Below, piece after piece: positions 1-9,581 of a DNA stretch of 64,000 nt. Below the pieces are notes generated by a model. The model saw only the letters and a list, made by a program, of their open reading frames with translations, was not told the DNA's origin and ran no database searches. Position numbers and translations under genes: made by a program. This stretch comes from Vibrio sp. SCSIO 43136 (GTDB lineage Bacteria > Pseudomonadota > Gammaproteobacteria > Enterobacterales > Vibrionaceae), in contig NZ_CP071849.1 of assembly GCF_023716565.1 (NCBI RefSeq), positions 682,001 to 746,000 of the forward strand, given 5' to 3'. How positions within the stretch are numbered: the first letter of the stretch is position 1; each line of letters begins with the position of its first letter.

Positions 1-924
1 GTAGGGGTTGGTGTATGCAACTACCTACTGACACTTGGTAGTGTAAGTAAACTGGTTCTGCTTGATAAAAACTTAGAGCGAGCGGAAGGGGAAGTACTCG
101 ATTTCACCCATACCGCCGCTTTAACGTTCTCCAAAAACACCGACATGATTGCCAGTAATGACTACAGCGATCTGGCTGATGCCGAAATCGTGGTAATTAC
201 AGCAGGTGCTCAGGTGAAAGAGGGACAGTCCCGTCTCGACCTTGCCGAAATCAACAGTAAAATTGGTGTTGATATTGCCAAGCAAGTAGAGAAAGTTGCG
301 CCTAATGCGACCTTAATCGTGGTATCTAACCCATGCGATATCGTGTCTTACTTTATCGTTGCCAATACCGGTTTTGATGCCAGTAAGGTGATCAGCTCGG
401 GTTGTGTTATCGATACGGCTCGATTGATGTCTATTGTTGCTAAACGGGTTGGACTAGACCCTAAAAATGTCTTTGGTTACGTGCTCGGTGAGCACGGCAG
501 CAACTGCTTTACACCAAAAAGTCTTATTAGCATTGCTGGTCAACCAGCGGATTACTATTGCAGCACTAACAACCTGCCTTCTATCGATCCTGTCGAGTTG
601 TTAGATGCGGTAAAACAAGCTGGCTTTGAAATCTTCAAACGCAAGCACAACACCGCACATGGCATAGCAGCTAGCGTGTTTCGAATCATTCAAGCCATCG
701 CAATTAACGAGAACTCAGTATTGCCAGTCGGTACTATGGTTCGTGGCGAGTACGGTTTAACTGACGTTGTTTTAAGCCTGCCAACGGTCGTCAATGCGAA
801 AGGTGCAGACTCGATATTGATTCATCCATTTACTGAAAGTGAATTAGAAGAGCTTGAGCAAATTGCAGTGAAGCTAAAAGAGTATATCCAAGAAGTGAGA
901 GACAAAACTGGCCTGATGGGGTAA
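1..924 (+). CDS. Lactate/malate dehydrogenase family protein, 5' end outside window
   Basis: NAD-dependent 2-hydroxyacid dehydrogenase, most likely L-lactate type, interconverting a 2-keto acid and its L-hydroxy acid in the cytoplasm. The frame is open from base 1, so the start codon and the first glycines of the Rossmann loop lie upstream; the ATG at 145 is internal. Visible family marks are the strand ending in an Asp (LLDKN), the active-site loop near 205-245, the IDTARL segment with the Asp/Arg pair, and GEHGSN with the catalytic His. Oddity: by ungapped alignment, the loop position that is Gln in LDH and Arg in MDH is Val (codon 214-216). The next gene is a D-lactate dehydrogenase, which fits lactate use. 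Exact substrate unproven. Confidence 0.85.
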   Translation, partial: VGVGVCNYLLTLGSVSKLVLLDKNLERAEGEVLDFTHTAALTFSKNTDMIASNDYSDLADAEIVVITAGAQVKEGQSRLDLAEINSKIGVDIAKQVEKVAPNATLIVVSNPCDIVSYFIVANTGFDASKVISSGCVIDTARLMSIVAKRVGLDPKNVFGYVLGEHGSNCFTPKSLISIAGQPADYYCSTNNLPSIDPVELLDAVKQAGFEIFKRKHNTAHGIAASVFRIIQAIAINENSVLPVGTMVRGEYGLTDVVLSLPTVVNAKGADSILIHPFTESELEELEQIAVKLKEYIQEVRDKTGLMG

Positions 925-954
925 ACCCACTGGCTTATAATTGCCTGATAAAAT

Positions 955-987
955 TGCCCTTTCGGAACAAAATTGTCCGATGGGGCA
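955..987 (+). terminator. Possible terminator after the dehydrogenase gene
   Basis: Imperfect hairpin about 30 bases past the stop: outer arms tgccc/gggca and inner arms tcgga/tccga around a 9-base loop. There is no clean T-run, so it may be a weak terminator or a processing hairpin. Confidence 0.3.
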
Positions 988-1190
988 CCCTTTGAGCCAA
1001 AATTATTGAATTCTTGTTTACCCCTCCTTAGGCCATAGTCTGCGGCTCTAGGCTAATCGCAAATGGAACCTAGGCTCCTATTAGTAATGTTTTGGAAACA
1101 ATGAAACGCCTTAAAGCTAGCTAATCTGACATCTCGTGACCTGTTAATCTGTAGCAATAATAAAAACGCATGGAAGACGAGGTTAATGTG

Positions 1191-4025
1191 ATGCAAGAGC
1201 AAGATAGTTATCAACTTTTTGTAGCTAAAGCGATGGAGTTTATCCCTAGAGATAGAATCATTGAGGACTATCTACGGACGCTTGCTTACGGTACTGACGC
1301 AAGTTTTTACCGCTTAGTACCTAAGGTAATTGTTCAAGTTGCTAACGAGCAAGAAGTCATCAAATTGATGGCGCTTGCAACGCAATTAAACTTACCCATC
1401 ACCTTCCGAGGCTCTGGCACCAGTTTATCGGGACAAACGATCACTGATTCTATTTTGCTATCTATTACCGCGGATTGGAAAGACTTCGAAATATTGGAGG
1501 ATGGCGCCAAGATCCGCATGCAATGTGGTGTACTGGGTGGTGATGCAAATCGCTATTTAGCCCCATACGAATACCAATTAGCACCGATGCCAGCGTCAAT
1601 AGACGCGGCAAGTGTTGGCGGGATAGCTATTAATAACGCCGCGGGCATGAACTCGATGGATACTTATCAGGTGATGGATTCAGCTCGAATAGTATTTCTT
1701 GATGGAACTGTGCTTGATACAGGATCGCAGTCGAGTAGAAGTGCGTTCAGATTGTCTCACGCTAAGATGATTGCGGACATTCTAGAGTTGTCCCAGGAGC
1801 TAAAGAAAGATACTGCTCTCAAAGACAGAGTCGCTCGCAAATATCAAATCAAGAATACCACTGGATACGGCTTACGCTCATTGATCGATTGGGAAGACCC
1901 AATTGATATGATTGCGCACCTTCTTATCGGGTCTGAGGGTACTCTGGGTTTTATTTCCGAAATTACTCACAACACAATTCGTAAGATGCCGTTAAAAGCG
2001 TCAGCGTTCTTGGTTTTCCCTGATATTCAAACTGCAAGTCGAGCCGTGACTCGATTTAAGTCAAATAACACGCCAGTATCTGCCGCTGAAATGATTGATT
2101 ACTTCGCAATGAAAGCCGTGCAGCATATGGATGGGGTTCCGGATTTTGTTGCGACTGTACCTGAGGGGGCAACCGCCATCTTGGTACAAACAGAAGCCGA
2201 GCAATTTGTTGATTTAGAAGCTAATATCGAAAATATAGTAAGTGAAATTGAAGGCTTAGAGCTAGTCGTGCCTGCTAAGTTCACCGACAAACCCCACGAA
2301 TACCAAGCGTATTGGAGCATTCGTAAGGGCATTTTCCCCGCAGTAGGCGCAACACGCCCAAAGGGCACCACCGCCCTCATCGAAGACGTTGCTTTCCCAA
2401 TCGACTCTCTCGCTGAAGCGTTGAGCGATCTGCAAGATCTGATGCAAGAGTATGGTTACGACGACGGTGTGATTTATGGCCATGCTCTGGACGGAAACTT
2501 ACACTTTATCTTTTCCCAAGGGTTTGGGAGTGAACAAGAGATTAATCGCTATGAACGATTCATGGATGATGTATGTAACATTGTTGTAGATAGATATGAC
2601 GGTTCGCTAAAAGCCGAGCACGGAACAGGGAGAAATATGGCCCCGTTTGTACGCAAGGAGTGGGGAGACGTTGCCTATCAGTACATGCTGAAAATAAAGG
2701 AAATATTCGACCCTAAAGGTATCCTAAATCCAGATGTTATGATCACTGATAACCCGCGTTTGCATGTAAGTAACCTCAAGCCAATGGAGGCAGTGAGCGA
2801 TATCGTAGATCAGTGTATTGAATGCGGTTTTTGCGAACGCATGTGCCCATCAAGAAATCTTACCCTGAGCCCAAGGCAACGTATTATTGGCAAGCGAGAG
2901 CTAGCGTTGCTCGATGGAGATAATAAGAAGACGTTTGCCGACAAGTACGATTACATGGCTATCGACACTTGTGCAGGATGTGGCTTGTGTTCAACGGTAT
3001 GCCCAGTAGGAATAAATACTGGTGATCTTGTTCGAGAGCTACGCCATGAAAAACATGCGGGTAAGGAGCCAATTGCGAAATGGGTGGCAAAAAACTTTGG
3101 CACGGTTACCAGTGCGGCTAAAGCTGCTTTCAGTGTTGCCGATGCCAGTCACGGCTTGCTAGGCAGCAAGAATATGGGAGTCCTGACTCGTAACGCAAGA
3201 AAGCTATCAGGCAATAAGTTGGGCTTCTGGAATCCAGAGATGCCAACCTCGGCGACGAACATGACACTACGAGGAAGAGACAAAAACAGAGACTCTGTTG
3301 AATCGTCTAAACCGAAAGTCGTTTACTTACCTAGTTGCGCTAGTCGCACCATGGGACCTGCAAGGGGAGCGAAAGAGCAAACCACTTTGGTCGACAAAAC
3401 TGAAGGGCTATTGAGAAAGGCGGGCTTTGAGGTCATCTACCCCCAAAAGCTGAAAGATCAATGCTGTGGCATGCCATTTAAGAGCAAAGGTATGTTCAAC
3501 CAAGCTGAGGCCAAAGCAATAGAAACGGTTCAGATGCTGTTGGAAGCAAGTAACTACGGGGAGATCCCTGTCTACTGTGATACTAGCCCTTGCACCATGC
3601 AGTTGAGGGATTTCTTGGATGCACGAATCAAGCTCCACGAGCCAGTAGAGTTCATTCACAAGTATTTGATGGAACGCCTAATCTTTGAACCAACGGACGA
3701 CAAGGTAGCGCTTCACATCACCTGTTCGGCACGACGTATGGGGCTTGAAACCATGATTACTGAGGTTATGAAGGCGTGCAGCAACAACGTTGTGATTCCC
3801 GACCAGATCACCTGTTGTGGTTTTGCAGGTGATAAAGGGTTTACAACTCCTGAGCTTAATGAGTCGGCACTGAGCACACTTGCAGATCAAGTGACGGGCT
3901 GTGAAAGTGGTTATTCAACCAGTCGGACGTGTGAAATAGGTTTGAGTCACCACTCTGGTATTGATTATCAATCCATCGTTTATCTCGTAGATGACTGTAC
4001 CCGTGAAATGGTGCCTCTAACTTAG
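1191..4025 (+). CDS. FAD/4Fe-4S D-lactate dehydrogenase (Dld-II/GlcDF-like fusion)
   Basis: Membrane-associated flavo-iron-sulfur enzyme expected to oxidise D-lactate (or a similar 2-hydroxyacid) and pass electrons to quinone. Domains in order (numbering from 1170): FAD_binding_4 (about 50-190), FAD-oxidase C-terminal domain (about 200-470), two ferredoxin-type cysteine motifs (CIECGFCERMC near 548 and CAGCGLCSTVC near 601), then two CCG domains (CCGMP near 765, CCGFAG near 881). This is the architecture of Shewanella Dld-II, and about 945 aa is the usual length. The longest ORF starts at ATG 1170, but ATG 1191 has a GAGG eight bases upstream and is preferred. It follows a lactate dehydrogenase gene, consistent with a lactate-utilisation locus. 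A glycolate-type substrate cannot be excluded. Confidence 0.88.
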   Translation: MQEQDSYQLFVAKAMEFIPRDRIIEDYLRTLAYGTDASFYRLVPKVIVQVANEQEVIKLMALATQLNLPITFRGSGTSLSGQTITDSILLSITADWKDFEILEDGAKIRMQCGVLGGDANRYLAPYEYQLAPMPASIDAASVGGIAINNAAGMNSMDTYQVMDSARIVFLDGTVLDTGSQSSRSAFRLSHAKMIADILELSQELKKDTALKDRVARKYQIKNTTGYGLRSLIDWEDPIDMIAHLLIGSEGTLGFISEITHNTIRKMPLKASAFLVFPDIQTASRAVTRFKSNNTPVSAAEMIDYFAMKAVQHMDGVPDFVATVPEGATAILVQTEAEQFVDLEANIENIVSEIEGLELVVPAKFTDKPHEYQAYWSIRKGIFPAVGATRPKGTTALIEDVAFPIDSLAEALSDLQDLMQEYGYDDGVIYGHALDGNLHFIFSQGFGSEQEINRYERFMDDVCNIVVDRYDGSLKAEHGTGRNMAPFVRKEWGDVAYQYMLKIKEIFDPKGILNPDVMITDNPRLHVSNLKPMEAVSDIVDQCIECGFCERMCPSRNLTLSPRQRIIGKRELALLDGDNKKTFADKYDYMAIDTCAGCGLCSTVCPVGINTGDLVRELRHEKHAGKEPIAKWVAKNFGTVTSAAKAAFSVADASHGLLGSKNMGVLTRNARKLSGNKLGFWNPEMPTSATNMTLRGRDKNRDSVESSKPKVVYLPSCASRTMGPARGAKEQTTLVDKTEGLLRKAGFEVIYPQKLKDQCCGMPFKSKGMFNQAEAKAIETVQMLLEASNYGEIPVYCDTSPCTMQLRDFLDARIKLHEPVEFIHKYLMERLIFEPTDDKVALHITCSARRMGLETMITEVMKACSNNVVIPDQITCCGFAGDKGFTTPELNESALSTLADQVTGCESGYSTSRTCEIGLSHHSGIDYQSIVYLVDDCTREMVPLT

Positions 4026-4134
4026 GATATTGGGTAATCATTGGGAAATCTGAAAACTGTTTGTTTACCAACGGAAATTTTTGAGTGTGTCGATTAGAAT
4101 GAGTGTTAATAACTCGTTCTAATCACCTAAGTTG

Positions 4135-5049
4135 ATGCCCCCTATGGTAAGAAAAGCCGATGATTTCCTAATCTTTTATCACCTTATCGATCAAGGTTCG
4201 TTTAGTAAGGCAGCTGAGCAGGTCTCCTTAACAAAGTCTGTAGTGAGTAAAAGGGTCACGCGGCTTGAGCAAGAGCTTGGTGTACAACTTATCTACCGTA
4301 CTACTCGTAAGTTGACGCTCACGGAAGAAGGTGAGGTCTTTTACCGCCATGCTCAGGAAGTCTACCAGTCGATATATAATGCAAACGAAGCACTTAAAGG
4401 CCTAGATAAAGCGTTGTCGGGAGTTATCAAAATATCTGTTCCAACTATCTCGGGAGAGCTCCTTTTGCCTGATGTGATTGCAGATTTTGGTAAAAAATAT
4501 CCTAATATCGATATTCACATGGATCTAGATAATCGGTTTGTCGATTTGATTTCTGAAGGATACGACTTCGCTATTCGCACTGGCGTGTTGCCTGACTCGA
4601 GCAATATTGCTCGCAAGCTGCTTGATGTGCATTGGGTGATTTGTGCAGCCCCAGACTACTTAGCCACCAACGGTGTTCCTCAAACACCTCAAGATCTAAT
4701 AAAACATCAATGTTTGGGCTACTCCTATCAAGAAACTGGTGCATATGAGTGGTTATTTAAGGGGAATGACGGAGTGTATACCGTCAATGTTTCGGGAAAC
4801 TTTTGTACGAATAATGCCTCAGCGTTAAGAAAAGTCGCCCTGCTTGGACAAGGGTTGGTTTATGTTCCAAAAGTGCTGGTTGCAGAGGATCTTACTCAAG
4901 GGGATTTGGTAGAAGTATTACAACATCAAGTGGCAAAATGTTTGGGTATTTATGTAGTGTATCCCTATACAAAGCACCTATCAGCGAAAACTAAGCTACT
5001 CATAGAGCATATTTACCAACACTACCACAGCGCTAGAGAAAAGTTCTGA
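4135..5049 (+). CDS. LysR-family transcriptional regulator
   Basis: DNA-binding regulator with an N-terminal winged helix-turn-helix (FSKAAEQVSLTKSVVSKRV, about residues 20-40) and a C-terminal periplasmic-binding-like effector domain starting near residue 90. About 304 aa, normal for the family. A TTG at 4132 extends the frame by one codon; ATG 4135 or 4144 are both possible starts and none has a strong ribosome-binding site. It lies on the same strand about 110 bases after the D-lactate dehydrogenase gene, so control of the lactate genes is a reasonable guess only. Sequence style (short wing, RTTRKLTLTEEG) resembles the CrgA/AaeR group. Confidence 0.9.
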   Translation: MPPMVRKADDFLIFYHLIDQGSFSKAAEQVSLTKSVVSKRVTRLEQELGVQLIYRTTRKLTLTEEGEVFYRHAQEVYQSIYNANEALKGLDKALSGVIKISVPTISGELLLPDVIADFGKKYPNIDIHMDLDNRFVDLISEGYDFAIRTGVLPDSSNIARKLLDVHWVICAAPDYLATNGVPQTPQDLIKHQCLGYSYQETGAYEWLFKGNDGVYTVNVSGNFCTNNASALRKVALLGQGLVYVPKVLVAEDLTQGDLVEVLQHQVAKCLGIYVVYPYTKHLSAKTKLLIEHIYQHYHSAREKF

Positions 5050-5145
5050 GGCTCGAATTACTCAAAGTAGCGGGAAGGGAGTTGATTTTATTGGTTTTGT
5101 GATGTTTTAGTATAGCTGTAGGTTGTTAGTAAATAGGGGGACTGA

Positions 5146-6003
5146 GTGGTCTTTAAGCCAGCAGATAAGTGCGCAGTTGTAAAAGCGATAACAAGCGTAA
5201 AAAATAAGTCTCAAAAGTCGGCCCGCGACATAAAGCCGAGCATCACCATCAATTTTCATCCAGATAGACTCACTTACCATGGTCAGCCACTACTGCTAGC
5301 GCTAGCCAAAGACGGTTACCTTAAATCTCAATTTGAAACCCAAACTAGTAATGGTGGTTTAACAGCATATAAAGGTGGTGACCGTTGGCGTTGGGAACAA
5401 GAGATTTTCGGTGGGGCTTACGACGAGCAAGCCAATCACCTGCGTCCCAAATATGGCGCACTCAACTTCAAACAGTATGAGTTTGGTGCTGCGCCAAGGT
5501 TTGGTTCAGCGTTTTTCCAGTTAAAGCCTCATGTCTTTGAACGGGCTACCTTTTGTTACCCTGATAGCTTTTTTGAGCCAAAGGATTTTGCCGTGGGCGA
5601 TAGATTGCAGACATTGGTTACTCTTGCTGAAAGTGGAGAACATGACTTACTTGACGATTACATCGAAGCACACGTTCATGGTGCGCTTTCAATCAAAGAA
5701 GATATTGAGTGTGTCGTCATGGACCCAATTTATCATGGCGGCCAAGTGCACGAACAAGCGTCAAGACTGGGTATTCCTGTCGAATGGCACCAAGGATTTG
5801 AGCTGAGCATTCAAGAGATGGAACGCTTTCCTGACTATCGAGGGCAAGAATTTATCACTTTAGCTAAAGCAATCGCTGTTCAGGGTAAAATTAACCCCAA
5901 ACTGCTTGACGCTGCGTTGGCTAGTGGCAACTACGATGCGCAAGATATCAAGAAGATATGGCATTACTTGGCGAGGTTTGGTTACCCAGTGCCAAAGGGT
6001 TAG
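5146..6003 (+). CDS. DUF3626 domain-containing protein
   Basis: A 285-aa protein of the DUF3626 family, recognised from FHPDR, SQFETQTSNGG, GGDRWRWE, the FGGAYD stretch and PRFGSAFF. Its biochemical role is not known to me. The start is GTG 5146, supported by an AGGGGG run at 5135-5140. The first 35 residues are lysine-rich and unlike a signal peptide, so the protein is probably cytoplasmic. It stands alone between a LysR gene and a convergent SDR gene, with no evident operon. Confident on the family, no function claimed. Confidence 0.8.
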   Translation: MVFKPADKCAVVKAITSVKNKSQKSARDIKPSITINFHPDRLTYHGQPLLLALAKDGYLKSQFETQTSNGGLTAYKGGDRWRWEQEIFGGAYDEQANHLRPKYGALNFKQYEFGAAPRFGSAFFQLKPHVFERATFCYPDSFFEPKDFAVGDRLQTLVTLAESGEHDLLDDYIEAHVHGALSIKEDIECVVMDPIYHGGQVHEQASRLGIPVEWHQGFELSIQEMERFPDYRGQEFITLAKAIAVQGKINPKLLDAALASGNYDAQDIKKIWHYLARFGYPVPKG

Positions 6004-6023
6004 TGCGATTACCTTGAGTGTCG

Positions 6024-6746
6024 CTATATCTTGTTATAGATCACTGGCAAATCAAATTTCCATTGCTGCCACAAACTATCATTTGAAACCAATTCGGCCA
6101 TAAAATGCGCTACATTGATGCGACTGGTTTGCCTTGATGCAAACAGGGGATCGCTGGTGGGGGATGGATGCAGCGTGTATTCGGTAACTCTAGATTCATC
6201 GGTTAGACTGTCGGGCCTTACTGCGACCCACTCTACAGGTGAGCCTACTTCTGCTATTTGATGCTGTAAGTATCTCGCAGCTTCTTCATTGTCTACATGG
6301 GGAGGCAGCGTCAACCGAAGCAATTCTATGATGGCGCTGTGTTGCCAAGTGACAGTTTCCCCTCCTAATGTGTTTTGATACCCCGTTGTACTCATTAAGA
6401 TAAACTTAATAGGTTTCTCTCGCTGGAGAGTCGTAATGGCCCGACATATGCGTTGAGTTGTGTCAGCGACTAGTCGCCTAGGATGACCATAAATGCCTTT
6501 AAACGTCAGATTGTGGCCCAGACAGCAGATCACTGCATCATAGTTGCGTACTAGCTCAATCTGGTCATTTTCAGTGAGGTCGAGAATGGTTTGCTCCGTT
6601 ACAGACATGCATTTGTGCGAGAGTAATTCACTGTCAACTCTGTCTAGCGAACGCACTAACGCAGAGACTTCATATCCCTTAGCTAATAGCAACTTTGCAA
6701 CGAGCTTTCCCGTCGTACCTGTCGCTCCTAACACTAAAACTGCCAT
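6024..6746 (-). CDS. NAD(P)-binding SDR/NmrA-like protein
   Basis: Short atypical dehydrogenase/reductase with an N-terminal Rossmann glycine motif (GATGTTGKL, residues 7-15), as in NmrA/HSCARG-like and NAD(P)H-binding proteins. Length 240 aa. It converges on the DUF3626 gene (20-base gap) and diverges from a LysR gene whose start lies 95 bases away, the usual layout for a LysR protein and its target. The catalytic YxxxK of classical SDRs is not evident, so it may be a redox sensor or an isomerase/reductase of unknown substrate. Confidence 0.8.
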   Translation of the reverse strand: MAVLVLGATGTTGKLVAKLLLAKGYEVSALVRSLDRVDSELLSHKCMSVTEQTILDLTENDQIELVRNYDAVICCLGHNLTFKGIYGHPRRLVADTTQRICRAITTLQREKPIKFILMSTTGYQNTLGGETVTWQHSAIIELLRLTLPPHVDNEEAARYLQHQIAEVGSPVEWVAVRPDSLTDESRVTEYTLHPSPTSDPLFASRQTSRINVAHFMAELVSNDSLWQQWKFDLPVIYNKI

Positions 6747-6841
6747 AGTACTTTCTCATTTTTGGTGAATGTGCTAACACTATAACCATGCGAATAATGA
6801 ATGATAATTGTCCAATTTAGTATCAAGGTATACGTTTTTGT

Positions 6842-7753
6842 ATGAACTGGAAATCGATTGCGTTTGACTGGAACCGCACCAGAGCTTTTCTTGCCACGGC
6901 AGAGCTTGGGAGTTTGTCGGCAGCGGCAAAATCCTTGGGGATGACACAGCCTACTTTGAGCCGACAAGTCGCTGCACTTGAAGATGAACTTGGTATCGCC
7001 TTGTTCGAACGCTCTGGACAACGCCTAAAACTCACTTCCGGTGGTATTGAACTGTTTAATATTGCAAGAGAGATGGGTGATGTTGCGCACAAGTTCTCGA
7101 TGGTGGCGAATGGGCAAGCACAGACGTTAGAGGGGAAAGTTGTTATTTCAGTTTGTCAGGTCGATGGGATATATCGACTGCCTGCTATCTTAAATCGCCT
7201 CAGAAAGGCAGAGCCAAACATCAACGTTGAACTTATTGTGACCAATGAAGTGAGTGATTTAAGACGAAGAGATGCTGATATCGCCATTCGAAGTTTTAAG
7301 CCAACACAGGACAGTCTCATTGTGAAAAAGCTTGGCGATGAGAAGATTCATTTATATGGAACGAAAGAATACCTCTCTTTGTTTAGTAATACCCAAAGCC
7401 CGAAAGGGAACGAGCAAATACAGATCATAGGTTTTGGCCATAATGATGTGATTGCTAAACAGTTCTCAGAATTCGGTTGGCAGTTGTCTGATGACAATTT
7501 TAGGATATCTACCGAATTTCAGGCGACCCAAATTGCACTATGCAAACAAGGATTAGGACTGATCTATCTGCCACAAGACGTTGCAAGGCAAGAACCTCTA
7601 CTTGAAAGGGCGCTTCCAAACCTTACTCCATCGCTGAAACTGCCGCTCTGGTTGGTTTGCCATGAAGAGCTACGAACGAATCTCAGGGTTCGTCGTGTTT
7701 TTGACTTTTTGGCCGCAGAGATGAGCCAGTATTTGGCGTCAAATAGCGCATGA
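6842..7753 (+). CDS. LysR-family transcriptional regulator
   Basis: LysR protein of 303 aa: winged HTH in the first 65 residues (LSAAAKSLGMTQPTLSRQVAALE) followed by an effector-binding domain from about residue 90. ATG 6842 is the first start in the frame. It is transcribed away from the SDR gene at 6024-6746 across a 95-base AT-rich spacer, and by the family's habit it probably regulates that gene and itself. Inducer unknown. Confidence 0.9.
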   Translation: MNWKSIAFDWNRTRAFLATAELGSLSAAAKSLGMTQPTLSRQVAALEDELGIALFERSGQRLKLTSGGIELFNIAREMGDVAHKFSMVANGQAQTLEGKVVISVCQVDGIYRLPAILNRLRKAEPNINVELIVTNEVSDLRRRDADIAIRSFKPTQDSLIVKKLGDEKIHLYGTKEYLSLFSNTQSPKGNEQIQIIGFGHNDVIAKQFSEFGWQLSDDNFRISTEFQATQIALCKQGLGLIYLPQDVARQEPLLERALPNLTPSLKLPLWLVCHEELRTNLRVRRVFDFLAAEMSQYLASNSA

Positions 7754-7790
7754 GGATACGCTATTTGAATACTCGATTTGGGATTTTTGG

Positions 7791-8729
7791 TCAGCTAGTC
7801 TGTGCTAGCCAGTTCAAAATGGCTTGATTGGTTTCGGCAGGCCTTTCTTGTTGTATCCAGTGGCCGCAATTTAAGCTTAGCTCTTTGGCGGCAGGTACAA
7901 ACTGTTTAAGGTTGTGCGGTTTTGGGATTACATCTCGGTCCCCATAGATCATTAAGGTTGGTGCAAAGATATGGGGCTCAACTTTTCCTAATATGTGCCA
8001 GTTGCGGTCAAGGTTTCGGTACCAGTTAATACTCGGTGTAAAGCCAGACTTCTCAAATGCATCAACGAAGACATTCAGTTCCGATCCACTCATTACTGCG
8101 TCTCCCAAGGGGTGTTTAGCATTGGCCAAATTGATCATTGCCATTCCTGGTTCTGGATCAATTGCAGGTTGGTTTTTCCGATATAAATTTGTGAGGAACT
8201 GTCGAGGGTTGTCATCAAGTACTGTATCGGCCATACCGGGAAAGCGATTGAAATGAACAAAGTAGTGCTCTTCTCCGAAGTAGCGTTCCATCATTTCTAT
8301 CCAAGGGATTTCCCCACGTTCTTGATAGGGCAAGCTTAGATTAATGATTTTATTCACCCGATTTGGATGTAGGAGTGCTAGTCCCCAAACGACCATCGCT
8401 CCCCAGTCATGGCCAATAAATATCGCATCTTGGTAATCATAGTGGTCTAGTAGTGCTGTTAGGTCGTTTGTTAAATACTCAATGCCATACGCATCTACTT
8501 GTTGTGGCCGAGATGAATTGCCAAAACCCCGCTGGTTGGGTGCTATCACATGGTAGCCATCAGCAACGAGTGCTGGTATTTGATGTCGCCAAGAATAGGC
8601 AAGCTCAGGCCATCCGTGGCACAAGATAATGGGTTTACGGGAGTTCCTTTCTCCCGCTTCAAAAACTTCTAGATTGATACCATTAACCGAGATGAATTTG
8701 GCTTCTGGGAACTTATCCGAGTTACACAT
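7791..8729 (-). CDS. Alpha/beta hydrolase, epoxide-hydrolase-like
   Basis: Soluble alpha/beta-hydrolase of 312 aa. Motifs: oxyanion HGWP (about residue 39), nucleophile elbow GHDWGA with Asp as nucleophile (about residue 107), and a C-terminal GHWIQQERP carrying the catalytic His. The Asp nucleophile and HGWP place it with epoxide hydrolases and haloalkane dehalogenases rather than esterases. The gene has a good leader (AAGGAGAAAA before the ATG) and is divergent from a WYL regulator; a perfect dyad between them (8770-8796) suggests regulator-controlled expression. Natural substrate unknown. Confidence 0.88.
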   Translation of the reverse strand: MCNSDKFPEAKFISVNGINLEVFEAGERNSRKPIILCHGWPELAYSWRHQIPALVADGYHVIAPNQRGFGNSSRPQQVDAYGIEYLTNDLTALLDHYDYQDAIFIGHDWGAMVVWGLALLHPNRVNKIINLSLPYQERGEIPWIEMMERYFGEEHYFVHFNRFPGMADTVLDDNPRQFLTNLYRKNQPAIDPEPGMAMINLANAKHPLGDAVMSGSELNVFVDAFEKSGFTPSINWYRNLDRNWHILGKVEPHIFAPTLMIYGDRDVIPKPHNLKQFVPAAKELSLNCGHWIQQERPAETNQAILNWLAQTS

Positions 8730-8769
8730 ATATTTTCTCCTTGAATTAGACGATAAACAGGATAAAACT

Positions 8770-8796
8770 CATTGGTGCCAAATGTTGGCACCAATG
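8770..8796. promoter_or_regulatory. 27-bp perfect inverted repeat, probable WYL-regulator operator
   Basis: Two 12-base arms, CATTGGTGCCAA and its exact complement, around an ATG spacer, lying in the 77-base gap between divergent hydrolase and WYL-regulator genes and ending 10 bases before the regulator's GTG. The size and placement fit a dimeric operator for negative autoregulation and control of the hydrolase. Direct observation of the dyad; function inferred. Confidence 0.7.
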
Positions 8797-8806
8797 GGGA
8801 AGCAGT

Positions 8807-9541
8807 GTGAGTATTCGATTAAGACAGGACGCAGTAATTCGTACTTTAAGGAGAAATGGTGCTTTGACTGTTTCACAACTCGCCAATGAAGTTGGCGCAT
8901 CTCGGCGTACGATATTGAGAGACCTTAATGTGCTTCGAGATGAAGGGTTCGTTATTCATTCCGATTCCGGGCCGGGAGGCGGAGTGCAGCTCGAACCACA
9001 ATCCGTTCTAACCAGTTCTCGATTATCGGTGGTTGAAGTATTTTCAATGATCATCAGTGTTACAGCAGTAAGATCAATGGGTAATGTACCTTTTTCATCG
9101 ATTGCTGACACTGGTATTGAGAAAATAGAAAAGAGCTTATCAAGTGATCAAACCAAAGAGCTGCGCAAGCTACTTGAGTGCCTGTACATCGGTCAACTTG
9201 CCCCAGAGGTTAGCCAAAAAAATATCGGTGACTTAACCCCTGAGTTGCTCCCTATGTTTGAAACTGCTTTTCTTGAAAAGCGGATGTTGCAGTTCGAATA
9301 TGTTGATGCAAAAGGGGCCATCACGATGCGAGAAGTAGAACCTCAAGCGATTCTGATTTTACTTCCTTTACTGTATTTGGTTGCTTGGGACCCAAGTAAA
9401 GAGGGCTTTCGTCATTTTAGGATGGATAGAATAAAATCGCCTCAGCTCGTAATAAGCAAAGCTTTTTTAAGGCGTGGTGTGATTTTTGATGGCACGATTA
9501 GCCAGTATAAAAACTTGGCTAGGTTTGGGCACAAGGTTTAG
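8807..9541 (+). CDS. HTH and WYL domain transcriptional regulator (YafY/DeoR type)
   Basis: Regulator of 244 aa with an N-terminal HTH_11/DeoR-like helix-turn-helix (about residues 5-60; LTVSQLANEVGASRRTILRDL) and a C-terminal WYL domain, the usual ligand sensor of YafY-like regulators. Start is GTG 8807 with GGGGAAG upstream; the ribosome-binding site abuts a perfect 27-bp dyad. Divergent from the alpha/beta-hydrolase gene, the probable target. Ligand unknown. Confidence 0.88.
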   Translation: MSIRLRQDAVIRTLRRNGALTVSQLANEVGASRRTILRDLNVLRDEGFVIHSDSGPGGGVQLEPQSVLTSSRLSVVEVFSMIISVTAVRSMGNVPFSSIADTGIEKIEKSLSSDQTKELRKLLECLYIGQLAPEVSQKNIGDLTPELLPMFETAFLEKRMLQFEYVDAKGAITMREVEPQAILILLPLLYLVAWDPSKEGFRHFRMDRIKSPQLVISKAFLRRGVIFDGTISQYKNLARFGHKV

Positions 9542-9581
9542 GTAAACGCCGTTGAGTTCAAAGCCTAGCTGACTACGGATA

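Noticed and set aside
955..1169. Small gene between the two lactate genes
   Set aside because: No open frame with a start and ribosome-binding site; only a weak hairpin is present.
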